Assembly (NCBI GenBank): GCA_958450365.1
Contig: CAUEEP010000935.1
Span: 1,562,001 to 1,626,000, forward strand
DNA: 64,000 bases
DNA from: Mesorhabditis belari
Lineage: Eukaryota > Nematoda > Chromadorea > Rhabditida > Rhabditidae
Direction of reading: 5' to 3'
Of the stretch, positions 1-10,330 are shown piece after piece; within the stretch, counting starts at the first letter, position 1; every line of letters starts with the position of its first letter. Below the pieces are notes generated by a model, which saw nothing but the letters and a program-made list of their open reading frames with translations, was not told the origin of the DNA and searched no databases. Both the position numbers and the translations under genes were made by a program.

Positions 1-2621
1 ACTTATAAGAGACAAATCGAAGAAGCGGTGGGGAATTTTTTCTTTGATAGTTTAGCCGACTTTTGAATGAGTAGGCAAGCTTTAAATTTCTATAACTTAC
101 TACAGAGACAATAGATTTGTTTATTTTTGATATCTTTTGAAAGAACACCTTTCAAGCTTTCAAAAGAGACTAAATAGAGCCAAATTGGATCGATCAGTCT
201 CGAGAAAATCAAAAAGAAAACAAGTCTTGGTTGTTTTTCTTTTGATTTTCGGGATTGTTCTATCCAAATTGGCTCTAAATTGGCTCTTTAAAGTAATGTT
301 AAGCATTTGAAAGCTCATTTGAAATGTGTTCTTTTAAAATCAATGAAAAGTAAAGAAAAATCGTGTCAAAGTGTTGCCTTTAACTTATTTCTTTGAGTGT
401 TTGTGTGAGAAAATTCGGCTTTTCGATAGTTTTAGCCGACTCTTGAATGAGTAGGCATGCTAGAAATGTCTATAACTGGTTACAGAGCGAATAGATTCGT
501 TTACTTTTGATTTCTTTTAAAAGAAAACATTTCAGACTTTCAAATGAGACCAAATAGAGCCAATTTGGATCGATCAGTCTCAAAAATCAACAACGACTTT
601 TAGCTTTAAATGTCTATAACTGGTTACAGAGCGAATAGATTCGTTTACTTTTGATATCTTTTAAAAGAAAACATTTTAGGCTTTCAAATGAGACCAAATG
701 AAGCCAAATTGGATCGATCAGTCTCGAGAAAATCAAAAAGAAAAACAAGTCGTTGTTCTTTTTTCTTTTGATTTTCGGGATTGTTCTATCCAAATTGGCT
801 CTAAATTGGCTCTTTAAATTAATGTTAAACATTTGAAAGCTCATTTGAAATGTGTTCTTTTAAAATCAATGAAAAGTAGAGAAAAATCTTGTCAAAGTGT
901 TCAAAGTCAAATATCTTTCAAAAGAGATTAAATAGAGCTAAATTGGATAGAATATTCGCGAGAAAATCGAATGGTTATTGTTGTTGTTGTTGTTGATTTC
1001 TTCTTTAACTTTTAGGATTGATCTATGCAATTTCTCCAAAGAGTTTCTAATTCCATAAATTCAGGAAGGCCTTGCAACAACGAATTTGAACAAATATCGT
1101 CAAATGCAACATCAACTTGAGGATGCCCAAGAGAGGTTTGAAATAAAAAAAAGGAAATCAATGGCTTAAGGAATCAATGGCTTAAGGAATCAATAGCTTG
1201 AAAGATTGTAGTAGTATTGAATGATTCATAAATGATTCATAAATGTAAAGAATCTTACGCATTTCTCTATATTTTTCTATATTTTTCTATGCATTTGTTT
1301 AGAGCTGAAGCCGCAGAGAACAGTCTTCAGAAGTTCCGTATCAAGAGTCGATCGGGATCCGTTGTTTTTGGGAGAGGACTCTCGCATTCGGTTTGTTAAA
1401 AACAGTGTTAAAGTGAAGAAAATCAAAATTCCTAAGAAGAATTAATAAATGATTTTTCCTTAGATGTCAGCCGCTGATGAGGGTCACTTTCATTAGTGGG
1501 TTTACTATCAAAAAAAGCACAAAAATCTCCCCCCGCACCAGAATTCAAAACAAATATAACAAATAAGACATTTGTCACGGTCTTTAGTCATATTTAGGTC
1601 CGCATCAGGGTTGGCTTAGGCTCTGATGCGCACGGTATTCCCGTAGTGTAAACACTTGATCACTGATTTCACGGATCATTGAAATTCACAACTAGAGAGT
1701 GATCCTGTCAGTAACATTCACAATCAGAAAGCTTTTCTCGATACTTAAAAAACGTTTAAGAAGAAGATCAAAACGTTAAAATACAAACGTTTTTGATGCG
1801 AACCAGCAATCGCACGCCTTCCAGCACAGAGACTTGGACTGCTGGTTCAGTTAGCCAACTTGTGCGAACAAGCAATCGCGCGCCTTCCAGCATACAGACT
1901 TAAACTGCTGGTTCAGTTACCCAACTTATGCCAAGCAATCGCCCGCCTTCCAGCACTTGAACTGATGGTTCAATTACCCAACGTCAATTACTATCCAACT
2001 TTAACGTCAATTTCTCCGCTTGTTTTACCGTTTGTACCGCTTCTGGGTAACTACTACTTCTGGGTAACTACCGCTTCTGGGTAACTGAACCAGTATCGAT
2101 TCACCATCGATTTGACGAAAATTTTAAAATCTAATGAGTACTACCTCATTAGATACCTTTTACTTAATTTTAAAACGATCGTTTTAAAAGAGGAGACAAA
2201 AGTGGAGAGGAATTGGTGCTCTACCAAATAAATGGCAACAAGTTATACAGTTATACTTAATAATGAGGCAATAACTTGACTTAATAACTTGAATAAATTT
2301 GTTTTCTAGTTTTTGCGAAATCACCGTGCAAACTTTTTTGAGGACTTTCCAACTTAATAGAAGAAAAAAACTATGGGGCCTATGAACTTTAGAATATTTC
2401 AGATTCTTTAATCTGAAATATTCTCGAGTAATGCCTTAGAAAAGGCATTACTCGAGAGGAACTCACTCTATTCACAATTATTTTAAATCAAGAATATCTT
2501 ATTCTTCAAATCTTCAGCTATTCATTAATCCAATCTTCTTCAGATGTCAACCGCAGCAGTGACTCTTGGTCGAGGTGGTTCTCGATCGGTTCTCGATGAA
2601 GAATACGCTCAAGATGAATGA
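1..2621 (+). CDS. Muscle-type myosin heavy chain, C-terminal exons (5' part outside window)
   Basis: This is the end of a conventional myosin II heavy chain rod, the filament-forming coiled coil of muscle. Exons seen: 1..27 (TYKRQIEEA), 1065..1135 and 1303..1390, in phase 0/0/2/0. Joined, they read through NLNKYRQMQHQLEDAQERAE and continue to KSRSGSVVFGRGLSHS. The TYKRQ-EEAE and NLNKYR...LEDA-ERA patterns are the classic end of the myosin rod. Exon 3 ends in phase 0 at GTTTGT. Two possible terminal exons follow, each in frame, each preceded by an acceptor and each starting MS-AA: 1464..1496 (10 codons, then TAG) and 2544..2621 (25 codons, then TGA). Reading through the donor gives SVC and a stop. 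The gene therefore seems to have two or three alternative C-termini. The first intron (28..1064) is swollen by a dispersed repeat. The family call is firm; which paralogue it is cannot be told. Confidence 0.9.
40..960. repeat. Dispersed palindromic repeat, two degenerate copies inside the myosin intron
   Basis: Blocks at about 49..370 and 412..880 repeat each other (shared word ACTTTTGAATGAGTAGGC or close). Each has mirrored arms around the word AGCCAAATTGGATCGATCAG. The same sequence occurs in reverse orientation at 26130..26632, inside an intron of the menorin-like gene. Probably a non-autonomous DNA element; no coding sequence is seen in it. Confidence 0.7.
1796..2100. repeat. Minisatellite, about 60-bp units, degenerating to a 19-bp unit
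   Basis: Three imperfect units carry CAGCAATCGC, CGCCTTCCAGCA and CTGGTTCAGTTA. A run of CTTCTGGGTAACTACC-type units follows at the 3' end. It lies in the intron between the two alternative terminal exons of the myosin gene. Confidence 0.75.
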
Positions 2622-2624
2622 ATC

Positions 2625-2770
2625 AAATCTTTACAAACCTTTTCAAACCTTTAAAAATCTTTTCCAATCCTTTCAAACCTTTACAAACCTTTACAAACCT
2701 TTACAAACCTTTTACAAACCTTTACAAACCTTTTCCAATCCTTTCAAACCCTTTCAAATCTTTTCCAATC
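2625..2770. repeat. 10-bp minisatellite (AAACCTTTAC)
   Basis: About twelve near-perfect copies follow the last myosin stop codon, in the presumed 3' UTR. The open frames across it are products of the repeat, not proteins. Confidence 0.85.
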
Positions 2771-3035
2771 TTCTTTTTTATCATTTTTCTCAACTTTCCA
2801 CATTTATTTAACTTTTCCATCAATAATTTTTTGCTTAAATGCTTATTTTTTTGAATCACTTGCACTAAAAAAAACCTTATATGTTCATAGAATCAGAAAT
2901 AATAATTCGCAAAAGTTATTCAATAGTTTTTCCTTAAAAATCAAATGCTTTCACAATTGACCAAGCTTTTTTTTTTTCATTTTTGCACCCAATCTATACA
3001 AATTTTTGTAGAGATAGTAAGGAAATTTCTTTTGA

Positions 3036-3041
3036 AATAAA
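3036..3041 (+). promoter_or_regulatory. Candidate polyadenylation signal AATAAA for myosin
   Basis: A canonical hexamer about 415 nt after the distal myosin stop codon. No better hexamer lies closer to it. Confidence 0.4.
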
Positions 3042-3075
3042 GATTTTTATTGTTGAAAGAATTCATTTATATATA

Positions 3076-3875
3076 TATGTTGTGTCCGATTTAGATTTCC
3101 GTCCGATTTAGATTCAATCTAAATCGGACGTCCGATTTAGATTGAACTTATCGCGGACGTCCGATTTAGATTACAGTCTATATCGGACGTCCGATTTAGA
3201 TTGAATCTAAATCGGACGTCTTATATAGATTGAACAATAATATAAACATGTTTAATATATGTTCTTAAGCGTTTTTGCAATTTTCTGCGCTTTTCAAGGA
3301 AATTTTATTGTCTTTTTCTGAAAAGAAAACCCAACTATGAAACAATTTATTAGCGTTAACAGAATAGATGCAAAATTACAACATATAACAACAAAAAACT
3401 AACAACAACAACGAACGAGTTAAAAATTTCTATTTATTTTTGCAGCTTAGGCTATTGTGACATCTTGAATTGCAGAGTTGTGACATTGTGACATCTTGAA
3501 TTCTTTGTGGCATCTTGAACATGCTATTGTGACATCTTGAATTCTTTGAAAAGCGCAGAAAATTGCAAAAAAACGCTTAAGAACATATATTAAGCACGTT
3601 TATTATTGTTCGATCTGTATCGGACGTCCGATATAGACTGTAATCAATAAAAGACCTTTGAAAAATGCAGAAAACTACAGAAAACGCTTAAGAACATATA
3701 TTAAGCATGTTTATATTATTGTTCAATCTATATAAGATTTAGATTGAATCTAAATCGGACGTCCGATATAGACTGTAATCTAAATCGGACGTCCGATATA
3801 GACTGTAATCTAAATCGGACGTCCGATTTAGATTGAATCGAAATCGGACGGAAATCTAAATCGGACACAACATAT
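3076..3875. mobile_element. Foldback element built of short palindromes
   Basis: The ends are inverted copies of one another (TATGTTGTGTCCGATTTAG at the left and its reverse complement at 3855..3875). Both arms are made of repeated GTCCGATTTAGATTG palindromes at 3088..3235 and 3605..3870. The inner arms (3240..3310 and 3540..3610) are also inverted, carrying TTAAGCGTTTTTGC. The spacer holds tandem TGTGACATCTTGAATT words. No coding capacity. Confidence 0.8.
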
Positions 3876-4331
3876 ACACTACTGGACAATGAAATATCAT
3901 ATTTGAAAAAACGATCGTCACTTTCGCGTGTCTGTAACTCCCTTGTCTTTACCGTATTTCTAAATATTAATATTACCATTGTGTAGCCCTTGAAAAGAGC
4001 TTTCAGAAAATGTGTTAGGTTGAGGAAAAAAATAATGTCGTTTTTGAATTCCCGTTGTTGGCAATTTTCCAGTTCTTTGCTTATGCGGAAGACAGCATTA
4101 GCGAAAGACAATGCCAAAGATGGTTTCATCGGTTCAAAGATGAAAATGAAAGTCTCCAAGACGAGGAACGGTCTGGACGATCAAAGGTCAACTCCCACAA
4201 CCAAAACCGTCATTACTTTTTCCTCAACCTAATATAACACTAAAAGTTTAAACTCAAAGACAACGGAGTTACAGACACGCGAAAGTGACGATCGTTTTTT
4301 CAAATATGATATTTCATTGTCCAGTACTGTA
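3875..4331 (+). mobile_element. Internally deleted mariner-type element
   Basis: TA-flanked terminal inverted repeats of about 65 bp begin CA(C/G)TACTGGACAATG and are near-identical at the two ends. Between them, 4055..4200 encodes a short mariner transposase N-terminal relic (ERQCQRWFHRFKDENESLQ, then ERSGR), matching the QRWF-RF...DEERSGRP helix-turn-helix signature. The catalytic domain is missing. It abuts the foldback element directly. Confidence 0.8.
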
Positions 4332-4683
4332 TATGCTTTATTCAGTTGAATAGCGACAAAACAAAATCACAATAATTACCCGAGACACCACTCAAAACAC
4401 ACCCAAAAGATAAATAGATAGATACCTCAAGAAAGAATCACAGAGCAGTCAAATCAATAGCCGAAATTGCGGCTTTAAATCTAGCCAAGAAAACAAAATA
4501 CATATAGAAATGAATCAGAAAGACAAAACAAAAAAGTTGTTTTGAAAAGAGCGAAATTGAGCGGTAAATGGTTGAATTTATGAGCAATTTCACCCACACA
4601 ATTTGCAATGATAAGGCAGATGGTTTGTTGGAGGATTGGCTTTCAAAAAGAGCTTTAATTTTGTCTAATAATTGTTTGATAAA

Positions 4684-4869
4684 ATGAGAATTCTATTGAT
4701 ATTGACAAGTTTGATGAGTGGGATTTGGTCGATCGAATGCTGGGTTGATTCAAGGGAAACTGTTGGAAAGGAGCACACGGAAAAGGTCAGCAATTCGCAA
4801 TTCGCTTTTTATTACGAGAGTTTGCACAAAAGTTTTCTAAAAGGTATCGATTTGAGAAAACTACCATAA
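4684..4869 (+). CDS. Short ORF with signal peptide, interrupted by a Tc1-like element
   Basis: The first 16 or so residues (MRILLILTSLMSGIWS) form a clean hydrophobic secretion signal. They are followed by a polar stretch starting IECWVDSRETVGKEH. The frame runs to a TAA at 4869, but from 4827 on it lies inside the left inverted repeat of the transposon, so the last 14 codons are transposon sequence. A GTCAGC donor-like site at 4786 could splice earlier. This may be the first exon of a small secreted-protein gene cut by the insertion, or chance. No family recognised. Confidence 0.3.
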   Translation: MRILLILTSLMSGIWSIECWVDSRETVGKEHTEKVSNSQFAFYYESLHKSFLKGIDLRKLP

Positions 4870-6350
4870 TCAGCGTTCAATTTTCATCGAATTTTTGTCT
4901 AATAATATCGAAATTGGTGGCTGATCTGGATGTAAACTTGGTATACAATCATGGCCAAAAGTCTTGGCGACTCCTGGGTGGCAACTTTCAAACGCGAATT
5001 TATGAACCTTTCCGAGAGGCTATAAAAAAGTTGTCACAAGTATTTTTAAGCATTTCTACTCTACTTTTAGCTATGACCAAGCATTGAACTCGAAAGTTTA
5101 TTTTAGACAACAAAAATGAGCGTAACAATGGACAAAAGTCTTGGCGGCACAGACATAGAGGCGAAAAATTCAATATTTTGTTGGTCTGCCTTTAGCTTAC
5201 AACCGCCAATGACCGTTTGAAGCCTCCGGGGCGTACTGTGAACTAGATCGCGTAAAATTTGTGGCGCAATTGTCACTCAAACTCACCGTACGAAGTACCA
5301 AAGATCCGCCTTAGAGTTAAACCGTCTTCCTTTGAGTTTCGTCTTGATAAACGCCCATAGGTGTTCAATAACATCCAAATCGGGGCAATAACATTTTCCC
5401 TATATACAATCATGGACAAAAGTCTTGGCGGCTCCTGAGTGGCAACTTTCAAACGCGAATTTATGAACCTTTCCGAGAAAAAAGTTGTCACAAGTATGGC
5501 AAGAAGTTCACCGGGTCCATTGGCCCTTCTCAACTCGACTCTTGATGCCCAGCGCTACAAGACGATCCTGGAGAACAATCTTCTTCCTTTTGCGACCGCC
5601 AACATGGGACAAGGATGGCTCCTCTACCAGGACAATGCTCCTTGTCACAAGAGTCAGTTGCTTATGGGCCACACTGTTCGACTTGCCAGTTGAGGAAGAG
5701 CTCGCCTACCCGGATGGTTCCACGCAAATCGCGTTCAACTCGTTACAGCTCCTCCATACAGCCCCGATTTGAATATTATTGAACACCTATGGGCGTTTAT
5801 CAAGACGAAGCTCAAGGGAAGCTCTAAGGCGCTAAGGCTTAGAGCATGGCATGGCTTTAGCTCTAAGGCGGATCTTTGGTACGGCGAGTTTGAGTGACAA
5901 TTGCGCCACAAATTTTACGCGATCTAGTTGACAGTATGCCCTGGAGACTCCAAGCGGTCGTTGCAGCTAAAGGCGTCAAAATATTGAATTTTTCGCCTCT
6001 ATGTCTGTGCCGCCAAGACTTTTGTCCATTGTTTTTGTGACCTTTTTGTCGTTTAGGCTCATTTTTGTTGTTTAAAATAAGCTTTCGAGTTCGATGCTTG
6101 GACATAGCTAAAAGTAGAGTAGAAATGCTTAAAAATACTTGTGACAACTTTTTTATAGCCTCTCGGAAAGGTTCATAAATTCGCGTTTGAAAGTTGCCAC
6201 CCAGGAGCCGCCAAGACTTTTGTCCATGGCTGTATACCAAGTTTACATCCAGATCAACCACCAATTTCGCTATTATTAGACAAAATTTCGATGAAAATTG
6301 AACGCTGATTACGGTAGTTTTCTCAAATCGATACCTTTTAGAAAACTTTT
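4827..6350 (+). mobile_element. Tc1-like transposon remnant with about 570-bp inverted arms
   Basis: The ends are inverted copies (AAAAGTTTTCTAAAAGG at 4828, and its complement ending at 6350). Pairing continues inward to about 5400 on the left and 5780 on the right. The inner arm even contains a reversed copy of the transposase 3' end: the IEHLWAFIKTK coding sequence appears inverted at 5340..5380. A further direct copy of part of the left arm sits at 5401..5500 (ATGGACAAAAGTCTTGGCGG). The structure implies rearrangement or nested insertion of at least two copies. Confidence 0.8.
5500..5830 (+). pseudogene. Tc1-family transposase C-terminal fragment, frameshifted
   Basis: Recognisable DDE blocks remain in two frames. 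One runs from GPLALLNSTLDAQRYKTIL to LLYQDNAPCHKS (second catalytic D in QDNAPCH). After a frameshift comes VTAPPYSPDLNIIEHLW, with the catalytic E in IEHLW. The N-terminal DNA-binding domain and the first D block are absent, so the copy cannot encode an active enzyme. Confidence 0.85.
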
Positions 6351-6399
6351 TGACTGTAGACTGACTGTAGAGTCCATGAATGTAGTTTTCGAGTGTCTC

Positions 6400-6780
6400 C
6401 CTCTCTGAATTTTCAATTTTTAGTCCCTGTGACAGTTGAATATTCTGCGATTTTTATTGCAAAAAGTATATGGAAAATAAAAGTGGTAAAACTAGAATGA
6501 AATGCGCATACTTTGCAAAAAAAAAGTATTTAAAAATAGTAAACGGGACTCGAGATATGGGGATGAGAAAAGGCGGACACTTTGGAAAAATGTTTCCTTT
6601 TTTTAACCCTCATATCTTGGTCACATTTGGACTTTTTGAATCACTTTTTTTATGTAAAATATGCGCATTCAATTTTAGTTTTACTGTTTTTGATTGGAGA
6701 ATGGATTTCTCGAGGCAAATCTCAGAATATTTCAATTGGAACTTAGAGGGTCACTTAAAAGGAGTGCTCTCCTCTTTGTA
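6400..6780. mobile_element. Degenerate foldback element
   Basis: Words at 6475..6525 (GTAAAACTAGAATGAAATG and GCGCATACTTTGC) reappear inverted at 6650..6695. The outer words around TTGAATATTCTG are mirrored at about 6722..6740. The open frame here follows the palindrome and has no recognisable protein. Confidence 0.5.
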
Positions 6781-7088
6781 GATTTTCTCGCCACTCAATA
6801 ATCTATTCGTAATGGTTTATAATTTAAAAGATGCGCAAGAAAATTTGCTATCGAATGGTATTTGAAATTGGCAGAACGATCTACTAGTTTTTGGGGAAAG
6901 AGAGGCTCAAAAACGATACTTTGAATGCTGTTTAGATGTCGAACACATCGTGTGATTCGGGATGCAATTTTTGTGTGAAATGGCAAGGATCGGTATTTGC
7001 TTTTTAAACGTGCTTTTTGTATTTAAAAAAAAGAGTAATTTTGTTCAATAAAAGATGAATAAAAAAGAATCCTTCAAAACTTTTAAAA

Positions 7089-7670
7089 TATTGGGTTGTC
7101 CAGTTATGAATGCGCGTTTTTTACTATTTTGTAAATTTCTCAAGATACCGAAATCAAGAAAAAGATATATATATGAGTATTATTCGAAAGCTGAAGATCT
7201 CCTCTACATTTTGATATAAAAAGTTTTGCGAATTTGTTTAGCGTTTGGGCAAATTGGCTGCATAGAAGAAGAGGTGGCCAAAAAATGGAAGGGTGCCTTT
7301 GGATCAAGTTTTGGCTCGGTTCAAATTGAGTTAACCGTTTGATGTTTAGCCAACAGATATATCAATACAACTTTTTTAAAAATATAACAATTTCAGAGCA
7401 TCTTTGCTTTTATTTTCTTTTCTGGGCGGTTATTTTACACCATAAAACTTGAAGAATAGCTAAGCTGGAATGAATTTTTTTGAAAACGACCTCTCCCTTT
7501 GTGTAGTCGATTTCCCAAAAAGTTGAATGAATTCAAAAACTTTTTTATTCCAAAATGTAGAGGAGATCTTCAGCTTTCGAATGATATACAACACTCATAT
7601 ACATCTGTTCGATATCTTGAGAAATTTACAAAATAGTAAAAACGCGCATTCATAACTGGACAACCCAATA
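7089..7670. mobile_element. TA-flanked MITE, TIR TTGGGTTGTCCAGTTATG
   Basis: Inverted repeats of about 115 bp are bounded by TA on each side, with the same words in both arms (AATGCGCGTTTTT, GAGATCTTCAGCTTTCGAAT). The roughly 350-bp interior has no coding sequence. The TTGGGTT terminus and TA target suggest a mariner-related parent; the parent itself is not in the window. Confidence 0.8.
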
Positions 7671-7779
7671 ATTCTAATAAAACCCAAAAGCATAAACCAT
7701 AAGATCACTTGTAAAACTTAAAATAAATATTTCTTTTTTAGAATGGTGATCTTAAAGGAACCTATTGGGGATGTGGATG

Positions 7780-8420
7780 TGGGAAAACAAAAAGATATCA
7801 AGATTTGGCAGATTGTAAGGTAAAAAGATGAGAACAAAAGACGGAGTCATTTTGGCTCTTGTTGAGTTTTCGGGTATTTTGAGTGAGTCGTCTTCGAAGA
7901 CCTATAACTTTGTCCAAAGCCAATAATCTTCCGAACTTTTTATATAATTGTATAGAGGACATTTCAAGCTTTCAAATGATACTAAATAGAGCTTGATTCG
8001 ATTTTTCATTCCCATGCAAACCAAGACACACGATTAGATCGGGTTTCCGAGTATTTCGAATGTGTCACCACGTTTTAAAGGTCTATAACTTTGTCCAGAG
8101 CTAATATTCTTCCGAACTTTTTATATCATTTTATAGAAGACATTTCAAGCTTTCGAATAATACCAAATACAGTCCGATTGGATAATCGAGTCCAAGGAAA
8201 TCAAAGCCAACTCCGAGAACGAGGCCCAACTCGCCTGGCTACCGTGTTGCCTGGTTTTTACGGGACTGAAAAATTCAATCAAACTGTATTTAGTGTTATT
8301 GGGAAGCCTAAAATGTGCTCTATACAATGATATAAAAAGTTAGGAATATTATTAGCCTTGGACAAAGTTATAGGCTTTCAAAATATTCGGAAATTCGACA
8401 AGAGCCATAATTTCGAGTTG
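7780..8420. mobile_element. Palindromic repeat of the ATAACTTTGTCC family, full copy
   Basis: Mirrored arms carry CTCTTGTTGAGTTTTCGGG, ATAACTTTGTCCA and CATTTCAAGCTTTC. A partial direct copy lies at 8805..9030. A longer relative occupies 22776..23742. Confidence 0.6.
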
Positions 8421-8619
8421 AAAAATGATTCTGTAAAAAGTAAAAGAAAATCGAAAGTTTTTAAACAAAAAGCTTAAACCTTTTTTTAAAAATTATTTCC
8501 TTTTTATCTAAATTTCATTTAGACAATCGGCAAACGCTCTGAGCAAATTGGCGAAGGGACAAATATTGCAACAAAGATTTATGTTTGGTGTTGCAAGAAA
8601 GATTATTGCAATTCATCGA

Positions 8620-9240
8620 AATTCATTTCCCATTTATTTTCCTTTATCCTCACCGTTTCTTTTGCAAATCTTTTGCAATAAATTGCCTCATTTCATTCAT
8701 TTTTATTCAATTTATTCAATTTATTCAATTTATTCAATTTATTCATTTTTATTCAATTTATTCAATTTATTCAATTTATTCAATTTAGAATTCAATTCAA
8801 ATCGATAGAAAAACAAAAAGATATCAAGATTTGGCAGATTGTAAGGTAAAAAGATGAGAACAAAAGACGGAGTCATTTTGGCTCTTGTTGAGTTTTCGGG
8901 TATTTTGAGTGAGTCGTCTTCGAAGACCTATAACTTTGTCCAAGGCTAATAATATTCCAAACTTTTTATATCATTTTATAGAAGACATTTCAAGCTTTCA
9001 AATAATATCAAATACAGTCTGATTGGATAATCTTTTTATCCCATTTATTTTCCTTTATCCTCACCGTTTCTTTTGCAAATCTTTTGCAATAAATTGCCTC
9101 ATTTCATTCATTTTTATTCAATTTATTCAATTTATTCAATTTATTCAATTTATTCAATTTTATTCAATTTATTACACAAAATGTACACGTAAATCTCTTT
9201 TAAAGTGGCTCTTTTCTGTGAAATCTTATTTAATGTTTTG
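8620..9240. repeat. Direct duplication ending in 10-bp TTCAATTTAT minisatellites
   Basis: The block CCCATTTATTTTCCTTTATC up to the TTCAATTTAT array occurs at 8628..8790 and again at 9038..9175. A third partial copy is at 9497..9600. The 8805..9030 stretch between the copies repeats 7785..8190. Local segmental duplication has shuffled these pieces. The deduced IQFIQF... frames are repeat artefacts. Confidence 0.7.
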
Positions 9241-10009
9241 ATTTGAATATCTGATTCTCTTGTCCCGCCTCTAAAAGATCGCTTTTATAATAAAAGGGAC
9301 GGAGCTCACTTTATATTGTCTCTTTGTATTGCTTTTCGTATTGCTATGAAACACTGAACCAACGATTGATTCTACTTTATTATATTTTCTCGCTAGATTA
9401 GTATTGTGCTAGATTCGGAATAAATATCTAATAATCATTAGATATCGGTATTCTTGCCCCCATCGGCATTCTCTCACACACTGCACAATTCTTATCGTTT
9501 CTTTTGCAAAAGATATTGCAATAAATTGCCTCATTTCATTCATTTTTATTCAATTTATTCAATTTATTACACAAAATGTACACGTAAATCTCTTTTAAAC
9601 TCATTTAAACGAGAATACCCGATGAGATAAAGATTAGGAGTGATATTGGATGAAAAGAACAAAAGATATCAAAAGCTAATGTTAAATATTAAAAAGATGA
9701 TTGTAAAAACTCTTTAAAGTAAAATCGAAATCTTTCTAATTAAAAGAAATGAAAATCAAAAGATATCTATAAAAGAAAATGAAAATTCTTAAGATAGAAG
9801 GCAAATTCTTGCATAAACTTTCAATTACTGTAATTTAAAACCGAGAAAACTTTTTTCTGATGATCATTTTCCATGTGATCAACATGTGAAAAAGCAGATT
9901 CTGTTGTTGATTCCATTTCTTTTGGAATCGTTTTTATCGGAGAAATGATGTTTTTGTGTGGATTTGACTAAAATAAATAAAATAAAATAGATTTTAGATA
10001 CTAAAAGAG

Positions 10010-10330
10010 ACGCGCGAAAGTGACGATCGTTTTTCAAATATGATATTTCATTGTCCAGTAGTGTAAATGACTTTAAATATTAAAAGTATTGACAACTGTC
10101 TCTCAATTAACCAAAAGATACATTAGCTGGATGTATCAGATTATTTTCTGAGCTCTCTGCATCTATTTCCGGGCTTAGAAATTACTGTAGACAAAAACTA
10201 AAGACAAATTCGGATTCCCCGCCCACGAAAACCCCTGATACAAGTTTTCTCTCTCAATTAACGAAAAGATACATTAGCTGGATGTATCAGATTATTTTGT
10301 GAGCTCTCCGCATGAATATCTTTCTTTTTT
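10010..10330. repeat. Solo mariner end, then a dispersed repeat (two overlapping copies)
   Basis: 10016..10062 matches the right end of the 3875..4331 mariner relic (AAAGTGACGATCGTTTTT and TATTTCATTGTCCAGTA). From 10066 a second repeat begins, with words ATTAGCTGGATGTATC, AGATTATTTTCTGAGCTC and GGATTCCCCGCCCACG. Its head repeats at 10258..10320. An inverted copy is at 13240..13510 and a partial copy at 10700..10795. Confidence 0.7.
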
